Shown here in pieces: positions 1-7,363 of a stretch of DNA of 64,000 nt. This stretch comes from Gelidibacter sediminis (lineage in GTDB: Bacteria > Bacteroidota > Bacteroidia > Flavobacteriales > Flavobacteriaceae), in contig NZ_SOBW01000007.1 in assembly GCF_004364975.1 (NCBI RefSeq), positions 558,001 to 622,000 of the forward strand, read 5' to 3'. Positions within the stretch are counted from its first letter, which is position 1, and every line of letters starts with the position of its first letter. Below the pieces are notes generated by a model. It was not told the origin of the DNA. It searched no databases and worked only from the letters and a program-made list of their open reading frames with translations. The position numbers were made by a program, and so were the translations under genes.

Positions 1-217
1 ACAGCACCATGTACTTCAACAGTTGATCTGAAGCCGGCTTCACATCTTTCAACCGGATCAACTTAAATTTTAAAGCGCTGAAAATTAAAATCATCCCCAA
101 GATATTCCCAGGAATTGGGACATTTGATACGTAGCGAATCAACTCTCCTATCCCAAGGAATAAGAAAATCCAGAGGAATGCTTTGAGCAGTTGTAATCGA
201 CTACGGAGTGGACTCAT
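1..217 (-). CDS. LrgA/CidA family holin-like membrane protein, partial (N-terminal part)
   Basis: The first 72 residues of a minus-strand gene that runs off the left edge are present, starting from an ATG at 217. Two hydrophobic stretches (about residues 11-25 and 33-47) flank the sequence VPIPGNILGM, which matches the conserved 'IPG..iGm' signature of the LrgA/CidA family. These small inner-membrane proteins are linked to murein hydrolase export or metabolite transport, usually with an LrgB partner that would lie outside the window. The gene starts 27 bp after the sialidase stop in the same direction, so it could be the last part of the sialic acid transcript. That linkage is inference. Confidence 0.75.
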   Translation of the reverse strand, partial: MSPLRSRLQLLKAFLWIFLFLGIGELIRYVSNVPIPGNILGMILIFSALKFKLIRLKDVKPASDQLLKYMVL

Positions 218-243
218 TAATTTTCAGCGCTAAAAGAAAAAAT

Positions 244-1371
244 TTATCTTTTCTTAGGTTTTTGATAGGTATCTGCACCATCAGTCAACCAATTTAGTGA
301 AAAACTCACAAACGGATTCTTGGTATAGTTATCTTGTTCAAAAAACAATCCGATATCGCCATTTTCAAGAATAGTCATATCTGAATACGCCGATGGTCCT
401 TCATAAATAGTCTTTCCTTCTGACCAAGTCTTACCTTCATCATAACTGATGCGCACGGTCATATTAACCCGTCCTTTTTCAGATTTCGCATTAGAAAAAA
501 GCAATCTGTTCTTTTTATAACCATCTTCAATTGCCGTATAGCGAATGATGCTGGCATTACAACCCGGATCAATCAACTCAGGTGCAGGTACTGTGGTCCA
601 TGACTGTCCTTCATCTGTAGACGTGTGCACATAACGTAAGCCTTTGCCATTTACACGAGCATTGATCATTAAGGTACCATCAGCGAGCTCGATCACTTTC
701 GATTCGTCAGCTGGTTGAATTGGTGTGTCTATAAAATACCAAGTTTTACCGTGGTCATCACTTCCAAATAAGTGTAAGCCACTGTTCAAATTCACCATAG
801 TATGCAACAATTTGCCTGAACGGGTTTGAATGCCTCTACCAGATGTTATGAATTTAAAATCTTCGTGCCATTCTGGTTTGGCTATTTGCGAAGTGATGTC
901 TACCGGTTTACTCCAGGTTTTACCATTGTCAGAACTCTTCACATAATGCAGATAGTAGATGTCTTTTTCAGTATCTAAATTCATGTAATTATAAAACATA
1001 AAAATATCATTGGTCACATGGTCTACAATAAATGACGGATCTGACGCCGATTGTCCAAAAGGAAAATCTACAGCGGTTTCAATATCTGACCATGTTTTCC
1101 CGTTATCAGCGCTTCGTCTGACAATAATGTTGATATCTTTACTGAATTTCAAATCGCCACAGCCAGGCACACGCTCATCAATTGCCGCAATCACATCGCC
1201 ATTTGGGGCGGTAATAATAGCTGGAATACGGTAACATTCTACGCCTTCAGTCATGGAAGTGTTGAACAAATCTTGAAATACGGGCGCACCATCGTTTGGG
1301 CTCGTGTTTTGGGTTTTTACACCGCAATTAAAAAGGAATACTGGAATCAGTAATGCAAATAGTTTTCTCAT
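244..1371 (-). CDS. Exo-alpha-sialidase (GH33-like), lipoprotein
   Basis: This 375-residue protein probably releases terminal sialic acids from glycans at the cell surface or in the periplasm. The N-terminus is a lipoprotein signal with lipobox LFNC (Cys16). YRIP at about 47-50 is the sialidase FRIP/YRIP motif carrying the first Arg of the Arg triad. Five Asp boxes (S-x-D-x-G-x-x-W) lie near 87, 146, 204, 251 and 309, as expected for a six-bladed propeller. AYSDM near 328-332 is the likely nucleophilic Tyr region and ELADG near 228 holds a candidate catalytic Glu. It lies 210 bp downstream of the creatininase-family gene in the same direction. A second, non-lipoprotein sialidase lies at 4987-6156, so this one is probably the membrane-anchored form. 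I am sure of the family; linkage specificity cannot be read. Confidence 0.9.
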   Translation of the reverse strand: MRKLFALLIPVFLFNCGVKTQNTSPNDGAPVFQDLFNTSMTEGVECYRIPAIITAPNGDVIAAIDERVPGCGDLKFSKDINIIVRRSADNGKTWSDIETAVDFPFGQSASDPSFIVDHVTNDIFMFYNYMNLDTEKDIYYLHYVKSSDNGKTWSKPVDITSQIAKPEWHEDFKFITSGRGIQTRSGKLLHTMVNLNSGLHLFGSDDHGKTWYFIDTPIQPADESKVIELADGTLMINARVNGKGLRYVHTSTDEGQSWTTVPAPELIDPGCNASIIRYTAIEDGYKKNRLLFSNAKSEKGRVNMTVRISYDEGKTWSEGKTIYEGPSAYSDMTILENGDIGLFFEQDNYTKNPFVSFSLNWLTDGADTYQKPKKR

Positions 1372-1581
1372 GATTAAAAATGTATTATTTATTATTTTCT
1401 TATTATCGGATATAGAATTAAGACTGCTTCGCTGTTAGAAATAAGAATCAAGACTTACTTGTATCTTTACTAATGGACAACCTGAATTTAAAATAGATTT
1501 GCCCAATTAGTCTCATACTTTTTTTTCAAATGATATATTCATTTTAAACTCTCGATTCAGTCCTATCTGTTTTGTCAGTCT

Positions 1582-2355
1582 TTATTCGTACATATTATGC
1601 ACATTCGCGTGATGTAATTCTTCACAAAACTCAGCCACGTTTTTTACTACAGCATCTAAAAATGCTTTGCCTTTTTCGGCAGTCGCTTTTATCGGATTAC
1701 CCACACCGGTATCTTCGGTGACTTGTGTCCATTGACGTTGCGAGCTCACCCAACCTTCTCTAAGGCCTTTAATTTTAAATTGTTTGGCACTTCCGTTTCC
1801 TGCTTGCTCAATTGGCAATACCAACTCTGGTACAATGTGCAGCACTGCAGAAGTCTCCATCTCACCCGCATGATCTCCTGGCTCATCAAAATAGTCTTTG
1901 GCATCGGCTGCCTGAAACCAATTGAGGGCACAAACAAACACGTTTGGGAATTCTATGCTCAATTCGCGAATCATCTGCTTAAAATTATTGCCGCCGTGTG
2001 CATTAACAATTACTAATTTTTGAATGTTTTGTCCATCCAACACCTCTACCACATCTCTTAAAAGCGCATATTGTGTGCTTGGATTCATATTGATACATAA
2101 CGAAATATCCATCTGCCCAGTATTTACTCCAAAAGGAATGGTTGGTAACACTACCACCTTAGCACCCTTATTCCAGGCTTGTTCTGCAGCAGTGATAGCC
2201 ACATATTCTGCTTGAATATTATCAGTGGCATACGGCAGATGGTAATTATGGGCCTCCGTAGCGCCCCATGGCAAAATAGCTACCGTATAATTGGTGTCTT
2301 TAACTGACTTCCAATTGGTTTCTGCCAATACATATGGTCGTATAGCATTCGTCAT
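1582..2355 (-). CDS. Creatininase family protein (probable metal-dependent amidohydrolase)
   Basis: A 257-residue protein with the metal-binding pattern of the creatininase fold: TEAH at 33-36 (Glu34, His36), Asp45, AHGGN at 119-123 (His120) and HAGEMETS at 162-169 (Glu165). It has the HGGN form rather than HxEN, as in family members that are not creatinine amidohydrolases (for example the MftE branch). No signal peptide is seen, so it is probably cytoplasmic. It starts 4 bp after the N-acylglucosamine 2-epimerase stop and is almost certainly co-transcribed with it. That context suggests action on an amide or lactam derived from amino sugars or sialic acid. This is inference; the substrate is unknown. 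Confidence 0.82.
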   Translation of the reverse strand: MTNAIRPYVLAETNWKSVKDTNYTVAILPWGATEAHNYHLPYATDNIQAEYVAITAAEQAWNKGAKVVVLPTIPFGVNTGQMDISLCINMNPSTQYALLRDVVEVLDGQNIQKLVIVNAHGGNNFKQMIRELSIEFPNVFVCALNWFQAADAKDYFDEPGDHAGEMETSAVLHIVPELVLPIEQAGNGSAKQFKIKGLREGWVSSQRQWTQVTEDTGVGNPIKATAEKGKAFLDAVVKNVAEFCEELHHANVHNMYE

Positions 2356-2359
2356 CGTA

Positions 2360-3520
2360 TTATTTTTTTTGTTCTATTTTCTCGAATGATTTCCAGCATT
2401 GGTACATCGCTCTTGGCACATGGAAACAACCTTTCCATTTGCCTCCTTTTAAATCTAATAACACCTCGCCTTGACGGTTTAAATAACCATACCATTCGCC
2501 ATTTTCAGGATCTGAGAAATGAGACCATGCATATTCGTGAACTTTTTCATACCAATTCATCAATTCTTTTCTCCCTGTGTGTTCATATGCCTTAGTTAAT
2601 GCAACCAAAGCTTCCAAGTGTACCCACCATAGTTTTTGATCCCACTCCAACTGTTGTGGCGGTTTGTTCATGACGTCCATAAAGTATAGAATTCCGCCAT
2701 ACTTTTTATCCCAACCGTAGCCCAAAATTTTCAGGATGGTATCCGCAGCTTTATTGATCAATTCCTTATCATTTCTTCTTACGCCAATGTCAATCATAAA
2801 CCACATGGCTTCAATACCGTGACCCGGATTAATAAGTCGGCCGTTATAACTGTCTTCATGCGTGCCATCAGGACGGACAAATTCGTACACAAGTCCGGAT
2901 TCTTTATCTAAAAACACATTCATAACTTCATTGATACTGAAATCGATGGTTTTGTTCACTTCCTCTTCATCCAAAACGCCTTCCAATTCCAAGACCAAAT
3001 TGGACAAAATCATGGGCAGTGAAAAACTTTTTAGTGGGCGTTCCCCTGTTGTTTTCTCATAAGTTCCTTTGGGATTGTCTTTCTTTTTAAGAATGTTCAG
3101 ATACGTTTGTTTGGCGAGTTGTTTGATTTCTTCATCGCCAGACGCCATAGCGTATTGACTAAATGCCATAGCCGCAAAACAATCTGAAAAAATATTATAC
3201 GGCTGTACTAACGGATTTCCTTCACGTGTTGTCGAAAAATAAAAATTACCATCTTTATCCATGCCGTGTTTAATGATAAAGTCGATGCCATGCTTGGCCA
3301 ACTTCAACCAATTTTCATTTTTTTCAACAGTATTGTAAAGCATAGAAAAGGTCCAAGCTTGTCGGCCTTGAAGCCACATAAATTTATCCGTGTCATAAAC
3401 CTTTCCACTCGTGTCCAAACATGTAAAATACCCACCGTGCTCTTTGTCAATAGAATAGCGTTCCCAAAACGGAATAATATCGTCTAAAAGTGTGGTTTTA
3501 TAAAGTGCGGTGTAGTTCAT
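2360..3520 (-). CDS. nanE: N-acylglucosamine 2-epimerase (AGE/RenBP family)
   Basis: This protein of about 386 residues probably converts N-acetylmannosamine, released from sialic acid by the lyase, to N-acetylglucosamine. It matches the (alpha/alpha)6-barrel AGE/renin-binding-protein family. Visible motifs are the Trp-rich N-terminus ([14 protein letters not shown]), [11 protein letters not shown] near 231-241, [10 protein letters not shown] near 296-305 and GCFHVPRA near 364-371, each supplying a candidate active-site His. Bacteroides fragilis uses an AGE-type enzyme called NanE in its nan operon, hence the symbol; it is unrelated in sequence to E. coli NanE. I chose the ATG at 3520 over a TTG two codons upstream. 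It is the first gene of a minus-strand transcript diverging from the GntR-type regulator and lies 4 bp upstream of the creatininase-family gene. Confidence 0.88.
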   Translation of the reverse strand: MNYTALYKTTLLDDIIPFWERYSIDKEHGGYFTCLDTSGKVYDTDKFMWLQGRQAWTFSMLYNTVEKNENWLKLAKHGIDFIIKHGMDKDGNFYFSTTREGNPLVQPYNIFSDCFAAMAFSQYAMASGDEEIKQLAKQTYLNILKKKDNPKGTYEKTTGERPLKSFSLPMILSNLVLELEGVLDEEEVNKTIDFSINEVMNVFLDKESGLVYEFVRPDGTHEDSYNGRLINPGHGIEAMWFMIDIGVRRNDKELINKAADTILKILGYGWDKKYGGILYFMDVMNKPPQQLEWDQKLWWVHLEALVALTKAYEHTGRKELMNWYEKVHEYAWSHFSDPENGEWYGYLNRQGEVLLDLKGGKWKGCFHVPRAMYQCWKSFEKIEQKK

Positions 3521-3587
3521 TGCCAATTGATTTATAATTTTGAAGTCCTGTAAATAAATCGAAAATAATTATTATATTCGTTTAATA

Positions 3588-3603
3588 TGTATTACATAAT
3601 ACA
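3588..3603. promoter_or_regulatory. Candidate nan operator (16-bp palindrome)
   Basis: TGTATTACATAATACA has perfectly complementary arms (TGTATTA/TAATACA) around CA, giving the core GTAT-N6-ATAC. It lies between the divergent epimerase and regulator genes. Read on the minus strand it matches 14 of 16 positions of the site at 12186-12201 inside the susC promoter. FadR-type GntR proteins bind such short dyads as dimers, so the adjacent regulator is the likely ligand (inference). Confidence 0.7.
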
Positions 3604-3629
3604 AACTTAGCAAATTTAGAATTATAAAT

Positions 3630-3637
3630 TACATTTG
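3630..3637 (+). promoter_or_regulatory. -7 promoter element of the GntR-type regulator
   Basis: TACATTTG, followed by C, is a perfect match to the Bacteroidetes -7 element TAnnTTTG. Transcription would begin near 3643, giving a leader of only about 11 nt before the ATG at 3655. The palindrome at 3588-3603 would then lie around -40 to -55. Confidence 0.5.
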
Positions 3638-3654
3638 CACAAATTAAAAATGCA

Positions 3655-4374
3655 ATGAAAGACCGCATCGCTTTAAAGCCATTAACTAATTTAACATTAG
3701 TAGACAAGGTAGAAATAAATATCACAGAATATATAAAAAATAATAAGCTTCAAGTTGGCGATCCCATTCCTAAGGAGATGGAATTTGCAGAGACTCTTGG
3801 CGTCAGCAGAACAGTAATTCGTGAAGCATTGACCAGGTTGCGGACCATTGGGATTATTGACTCCAAAAAACATAAAGGCATGGTGCTGAGCCAGCCCGAC
3901 TTTATCTTGAACTTTGAAAAAATAATGAGTTTGAATTTGATGGGCGATGAAGCCCTGAAAGATATTTTCGAGCTGCGTTTAATTCTAGAAATGGGAATGG
4001 TTGACTTACTTTTTGCCAGAAAGACTGAGGAAGATATTATTGAGTTGACCAAAATTGTAGATAGGATGGAGAAAAAATCACCGAACTCTAGTATTTTTAG
4101 TTTAAAGAATGAGGTGGCATTTCACGGTAAATTATATGAAATGTCAGGAAACAGAACTTTACAACGTGTCCAAAATATTTTGTTGCCAGTATTTCAATAC
4201 GTACACGATCATAAATTATCGGATGCTAAGACTTACAAATATTCCAAGAAATTTGTCACGCACCGCGACCTTTTAAATTATTTAAAGGATGATGATATTA
4301 AAAAGTTCCGTAAAGGATTGGCGCAACATTTAGAGCCGCATTTTGAAAGAGTCCTTAAGAATACTGAATTTTAA
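3655..4374 (+). CDS. FadR/GntR-family transcriptional regulator (FCD domain), probable sialic acid regulator
   Basis: This 239-residue protein has an N-terminal GntR winged helix (about residues 15-80; ETLGVSRTVIREALTRL is the recognition region) and a C-terminal all-helical FCD ligand domain (about 95-230). Candidate metal or ligand His residues lie in FHGKLYE, THRDLL and QHLEPH, as in metal-binding FCD proteins. E. coli NanR belongs to the same family, but orthology is not claimed. It diverges from the epimerase operon, and a palindrome in the shared intergenic region recurs at the susC promoter, so it is probably the local nan regulator. Its 3' end overlaps the convergent YhcH gene by 20 bp. 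The effector, probably sialic acid or N-acetylmannosamine, is inferred. Confidence 0.88.
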   Translation: MKDRIALKPLTNLTLVDKVEINITEYIKNNKLQVGDPIPKEMEFAETLGVSRTVIREALTRLRTIGIIDSKKHKGMVLSQPDFILNFEKIMSLNLMGDEALKDIFELRLILEMGMVDLLFARKTEEDIIELTKIVDRMEKKSPNSSIFSLKNEVAFHGKLYEMSGNRTLQRVQNILLPVFQYVHDHKLSDAKTYKYSKKFVTHRDLLNYLKDDDIKKFRKGLAQHLEPHFERVLKNTEF

Positions 4375-4813
4375 CTTTAACCACCACTTTTTTAACCTTT
4401 TCAGGTGTTGTAGTAGTCACTTCAGGCATATGAATGTCATCAGGAAAAAAGATGGCAAAGGTACCTGCTTTGACTGTTATGAGATCATAGGACTCTTCAA
4501 ATAGCATATAATCATCATCGTGGTCATAGGCTTTTTTAGGTGTTTGTCCTGTATGTATTGTGACACCCATGTGCTCAACACCTTCCACTACATATTGCAC
4601 ATCAATATATTTTAGATGTGACTCCATCAGTTGCTCATCAATCTGTTTCGTCTCATAATCCTTAAAAATAGCGAAGACATTATCACCTTCAATCTCATGT
4701 TTGCCCACAGACAACACATTAAAATCAGTGTTTTTGATATAGTCTAAAGCTCTCGCAATGCCTGGGTGAACCCCTTGATAGAGGTGGAAATTTTCAATTT
4801 TGTCTATGATCAT
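4355..4813 (-). CDS. YhcH/YjgK/YiaL family protein (NanQ-like sialic acid anomerase)
   Basis: A 152-residue cupin-like protein of the DUF386 family. E. coli NanQ (YhcH) of this family speeds anomerisation of N-acetylneuraminate, and family members recur in nan operons. Features seen are the opening MIIDKIENFHLYQGVHPGI, ESHLKYIDVQYVVEG with candidate metal ligands His and Asp, and the C-terminal FFPDDIHMPEV with a conserved His. I chose the ATG at 4813 because the longer frame would need a TTG start and adds only residues with no family character. Its 3' end overlaps the regulator gene by 20 bp on the opposite strand. It is downstream of the second sialidase in the same direction, 173 bp away. 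Confidence 0.85.
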   Translation of the reverse strand: MIIDKIENFHLYQGVHPGIARALDYIKNTDFNVLSVGKHEIEGDNVFAIFKDYETKQIDEQLMESHLKYIDVQYVVEGVEHMGVTIHTGQTPKKAYDHDDDYMLFEESYDLITVKAGTFAIFFPDDIHMPEVTTTTPEKVKKVVVKVKIQYS

Positions 4814-4986
4814 AACAACGCAATTTAAATTAGAATTCGGGGCCAACAGTTAATTTAACCCTTGTACAATAAATGTTCAAGCGTAGGGATAAGATATTAT
4901 AACCCTAATACCAGCCAAACAAGGAATAAAAACTCAAGATTATAACAAATTCAGAATAAAGGTTTAAAACTAATAACATGGCATGT

Positions 4987-6156
4987 TTACAAAGAGTTGA
5001 ACCAAATGTCTTTGTATATTATTTCCTTAGGAAGAATAATAACATCTAAACGCATCCATCCAGGTGGCCGATTGCCTGGAGTCATTTTTGGGAACCCATT
5101 TGTGTCTGATGCTTCAAAAACAATGGCAAGACGTCCATCAGCTAATTGAGTGATACAACTATAGCCAGCTGATTTTTCATGCAATAAATAATCATTTTCC
5201 CAAGTCACCCCACCATTTAAACTACGATAGATAAATAGGTTCTGTCTATCTTCATTATTTGCACCACCTAATCCGCCCGCAGGTCCCACATAAAACAGGA
5301 TATTATCAAGACCTAACATGCTTCCTTGGCAGCCGCCATAATCAACTGAAGATTGTAAACGAAAGTCAATATGACTATTAGTCCATGACACCCCACCATC
5401 TTGACTTGTGGATACCGTACGCTTGCCTTTACCTGCTCTGAGATTATATCTTAAAACATTATTTGGAGATTCTGCAATTTGGTACTCTCCGCCATCAGGA
5501 GCGTTGGTTCCAATTTCCCAAGTCTCACCATGATCATCGCTATATACAGCTCTATTTTTAGAAACGATCCCATCGGTTTGACGCGTTGGCATAATTAGCC
5601 TGTTCTTAAAAAGGTTGCCCTGCATTTGAATGCCTGCTCCAGGTCCAAAACCACCAATATAATGGTTAGGCGCAACAATTTCTTTAGTGATGTCGCGAGG
5701 TGCGCTCCAACTTAGACCATCGTCATCGGATATAATTACCCAGGCCGTATTCTTTAACTTGCTGTGGTCATCTGAAGGCCATAAGGTGGTAAAAAGAAAT
5801 ATCCTTCCTGTAACCTTGTCTACCAGCGCCACAGGATCCATAAAGGCATCCGATCCACTGTTGGTTAAGAATTGAATTGTGGACCAACTTTCTCCATCGT
5901 CTTCACTTCTTTTTAAAACTATATCTGTAGGTGTTTTATCGGTAGAACTTATTTTACGAGCTTCTGCGAAAAGAAGTAAGGTTCCTTTCTTACTGGTGGT
6001 AAGCGTAGGAATACGATAGGAGTCAATTCCATCATCTCCCGCATTGAACACAGTTGTTTTGCGAATAGAGTCTAAAGTGCTTCCTGAAGCATTAACTCCT
6101 AAAAAAAAGACCAAGCATAAAGCTAAAACACATTTATCAATCCATTGTTTGTGCAT
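4987..6156 (-). CDS. Exo-alpha-sialidase (GH33-like), secreted
   Basis: A 389-residue sialidase with a cleavable signal peptide (hydrophobic core about residues 10-22) and no lipobox Cys. YRIP lies near 47-50. Asp boxes are SEDDGESW, SDDDGLSW, SDDHGETW, SQDGGVSW and SLNGGVTW, spaced along the propeller. AGYSCITQL near 344 supplies the candidate nucleophilic Tyr, and LFAEARK near 62-68 resembles the usual catalytic-site AEaR strand. The preceding lyase gene ends at a strong terminator (6302-6345), so this gene is probably transcribed separately, possibly with the YhcH gene. It is clearly distinct in sequence from the lipoprotein sialidase at 244-1371, so the two are old paralogues rather than a recent duplication. 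Confidence 0.92.
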   Translation of the reverse strand: MHKQWIDKCVLALCLVFFLGVNASGSTLDSIRKTTVFNAGDDGIDSYRIPTLTTSKKGTLLLFAEARKISSTDKTPTDIVLKRSEDDGESWSTIQFLTNSGSDAFMDPVALVDKVTGRIFLFTTLWPSDDHSKLKNTAWVIISDDDGLSWSAPRDITKEIVAPNHYIGGFGPGAGIQMQGNLFKNRLIMPTRQTDGIVSKNRAVYSDDHGETWEIGTNAPDGGEYQIAESPNNVLRYNLRAGKGKRTVSTSQDGGVSWTNSHIDFRLQSSVDYGGCQGSMLGLDNILFYVGPAGGLGGANNEDRQNLFIYRSLNGGVTWENDYLLHEKSAGYSCITQLADGRLAIVFEASDTNGFPKMTPGNRPPGWMRLDVIILPKEIIYKDIWFNSL

Positions 6157-6301
6157 AAACTACGTTTATTGGGTTTATAAAAATTCATTACTCAGTTTTG
6201 TAAGATGAAATTTCGATAGGCAAAATCATCACCTTTAAATTTATGTCTTTGAATTATCTGGATGCAATTATCTTCTTTAGCGGCACATCTGATTTAAAAA
6301 A

Positions 6302-6345
6302 AAAGAAACCAAGTTTTAAAGTATCAATTCAAACCTGGTTTCTTT
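6302..6345 (-). terminator. Intrinsic terminator after N-acetylneuraminate lyase
   Basis: The arms AAAGAAACCAAGTTT and AAACCTGGTTTCTTT pair with one mismatch. On the minus strand the stem is followed by a run of nine T, the usual form for a strong intrinsic terminator ending the susC-susD-lyase transcript. Confidence 0.8.
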
Positions 6346-6364
6346 CAAAATGAAAAAATTGCTA

Positions 6365-7270
6365 TTAATTACTCAGTTGTTCTAATAACCCGATACTATC
6401 TAAATCTGCTACAATTTCTGTATAAGCGTCATCAGATAGTGTGGTATGCGGAAATCTACTTGGCCCACAATTGATGCCCAAAGTCTTCATAAAACCTTTA
6501 GCAACACCGTTAAAACCGCCGTAGCCGTCTAATATTTCAACAAATCTAATAGCTTTAGTCTGCAGGGCTGCAGCCTCTGCCATTTTGCCTTCTTCAAATA
6601 GTGCTTTTATTTTGTAATATAATGGTGCCAAATGGTTATAGGTGCTTCCTACCCATCCATCTGCTCCTAAAGGCAGACTCGACAAGAATATTTCATCAAA
6701 ACCAAAAAGGATGTTGTATTTGCCACCTTCAAAATTTTTGCAATGCAAGTAGTCAATCAGATTGTTATTGGTAAATTTAATTCCTTCTAAATTGGGAATT
6801 TCCTTAGATGCTGCTTTTAAAAACTCTAACATATTTAAATTGGCACCGCTCAACACCGGAATGTGGTAATAATAAAATGGAAGGTTTGGTGCACAAGCTG
6901 CCACTTCTTTACAATAGCGCACCAACTTTTCAATACTATTTAGCTTAAAGTAGTAAGGTGCCAATACAGCTATGGCATCAACTTTATCAGCAGCAAATGT
7001 GGCAAGATCTTTAGATACCTCCAAACTTGGATCTCCTACGTGGTCAATGAGATATAAATCTGAAGATTTGTTATCAGACCATGCTTGGGTAATTTGCTTG
7101 CGCTCTTGCGTAGATAAGGACACAAAGTCTCCTGTGGAACCATTCATGAAAATTCCGGCTACTTTATTTTTAACCAAAAATTCTCCATAGGCCTTAATAA
7201 CACCAGTGTTTAGTGAACCGTCTTGGTGCATTGGCGCATAAGTAGCTGCTATTAAATTGTTTATTTTCAT
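6365..7270 (-). CDS. nanA: N-acetylneuraminate lyase (DHDPS/NAL family)
   Basis: This 301-residue class I aldolase probably cleaves N-acetylneuraminate to pyruvate and N-acetylmannosamine. GSTGDF at 44-49 is the carboxylate-binding loop, YYYH at 133-136 holds the catalytic Tyr, and LEGIKFTNNN places the Schiff-base Lys at 165, the same number as in E. coli NanA. The length is normal. It lies downstream of SusD and upstream of a sialidase, with the epimerase nearby, which supports NAL rather than another DHDPS-family role. The Bacteroides nan operon calls this gene nanL. A hairpin between susD and this gene may lower its expression relative to the outer membrane pair. Confidence 0.9.
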   Translation of the reverse strand: MKINNLIAATYAPMHQDGSLNTGVIKAYGEFLVKNKVAGIFMNGSTGDFVSLSTQERKQITQAWSDNKSSDLYLIDHVGDPSLEVSKDLATFAADKVDAIAVLAPYYFKLNSIEKLVRYCKEVAACAPNLPFYYYHIPVLSGANLNMLEFLKAASKEIPNLEGIKFTNNNLIDYLHCKNFEGGKYNILFGFDEIFLSSLPLGADGWVGSTYNHLAPLYYKIKALFEEGKMAEAAALQTKAIRFVEILDGYGGFNGVAKGFMKTLGINCGPSRFPHTTLSDDAYTEIVADLDSIGLLEQLSN

Positions 7271-7302
7271 ATATGCTTTTTAACGATAGTGTGAATTTTA
7301 AC

Positions 7303-7339
7303 AAAAAGAGAGTTAAGATTTTAAACATAACTCTCTTTT
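7303..7339 (-). terminator. Hairpin between susD and the lyase gene (partial terminator)
   Basis: AAAAGAGAGTTA and TAACTCTCTTTT form a perfect 12-bp stem, and a U-rich tract follows on the minus strand. It lies within an apparent operon, so it probably attenuates read-through from the highly expressed susCD pair and stabilises their mRNA 3' end. The attenuation role is inference. Confidence 0.6.
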
Positions 7340-7363
7340 CTTGCTAACTCAAACGTACTCTAA

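Noticed and set aside
1389-1404. TGTATTATTTATTATT as a third nan operator
   Set aside because: It matches only about 12 of 16 positions, lacks the right arm of the dyad, and lies in very A+T-rich sequence.
4814-4846. Longer YhcH protein from a TTG start
   Set aside because: The extra residues have no family match and the ATG at 4813 gives the normal N-terminus.
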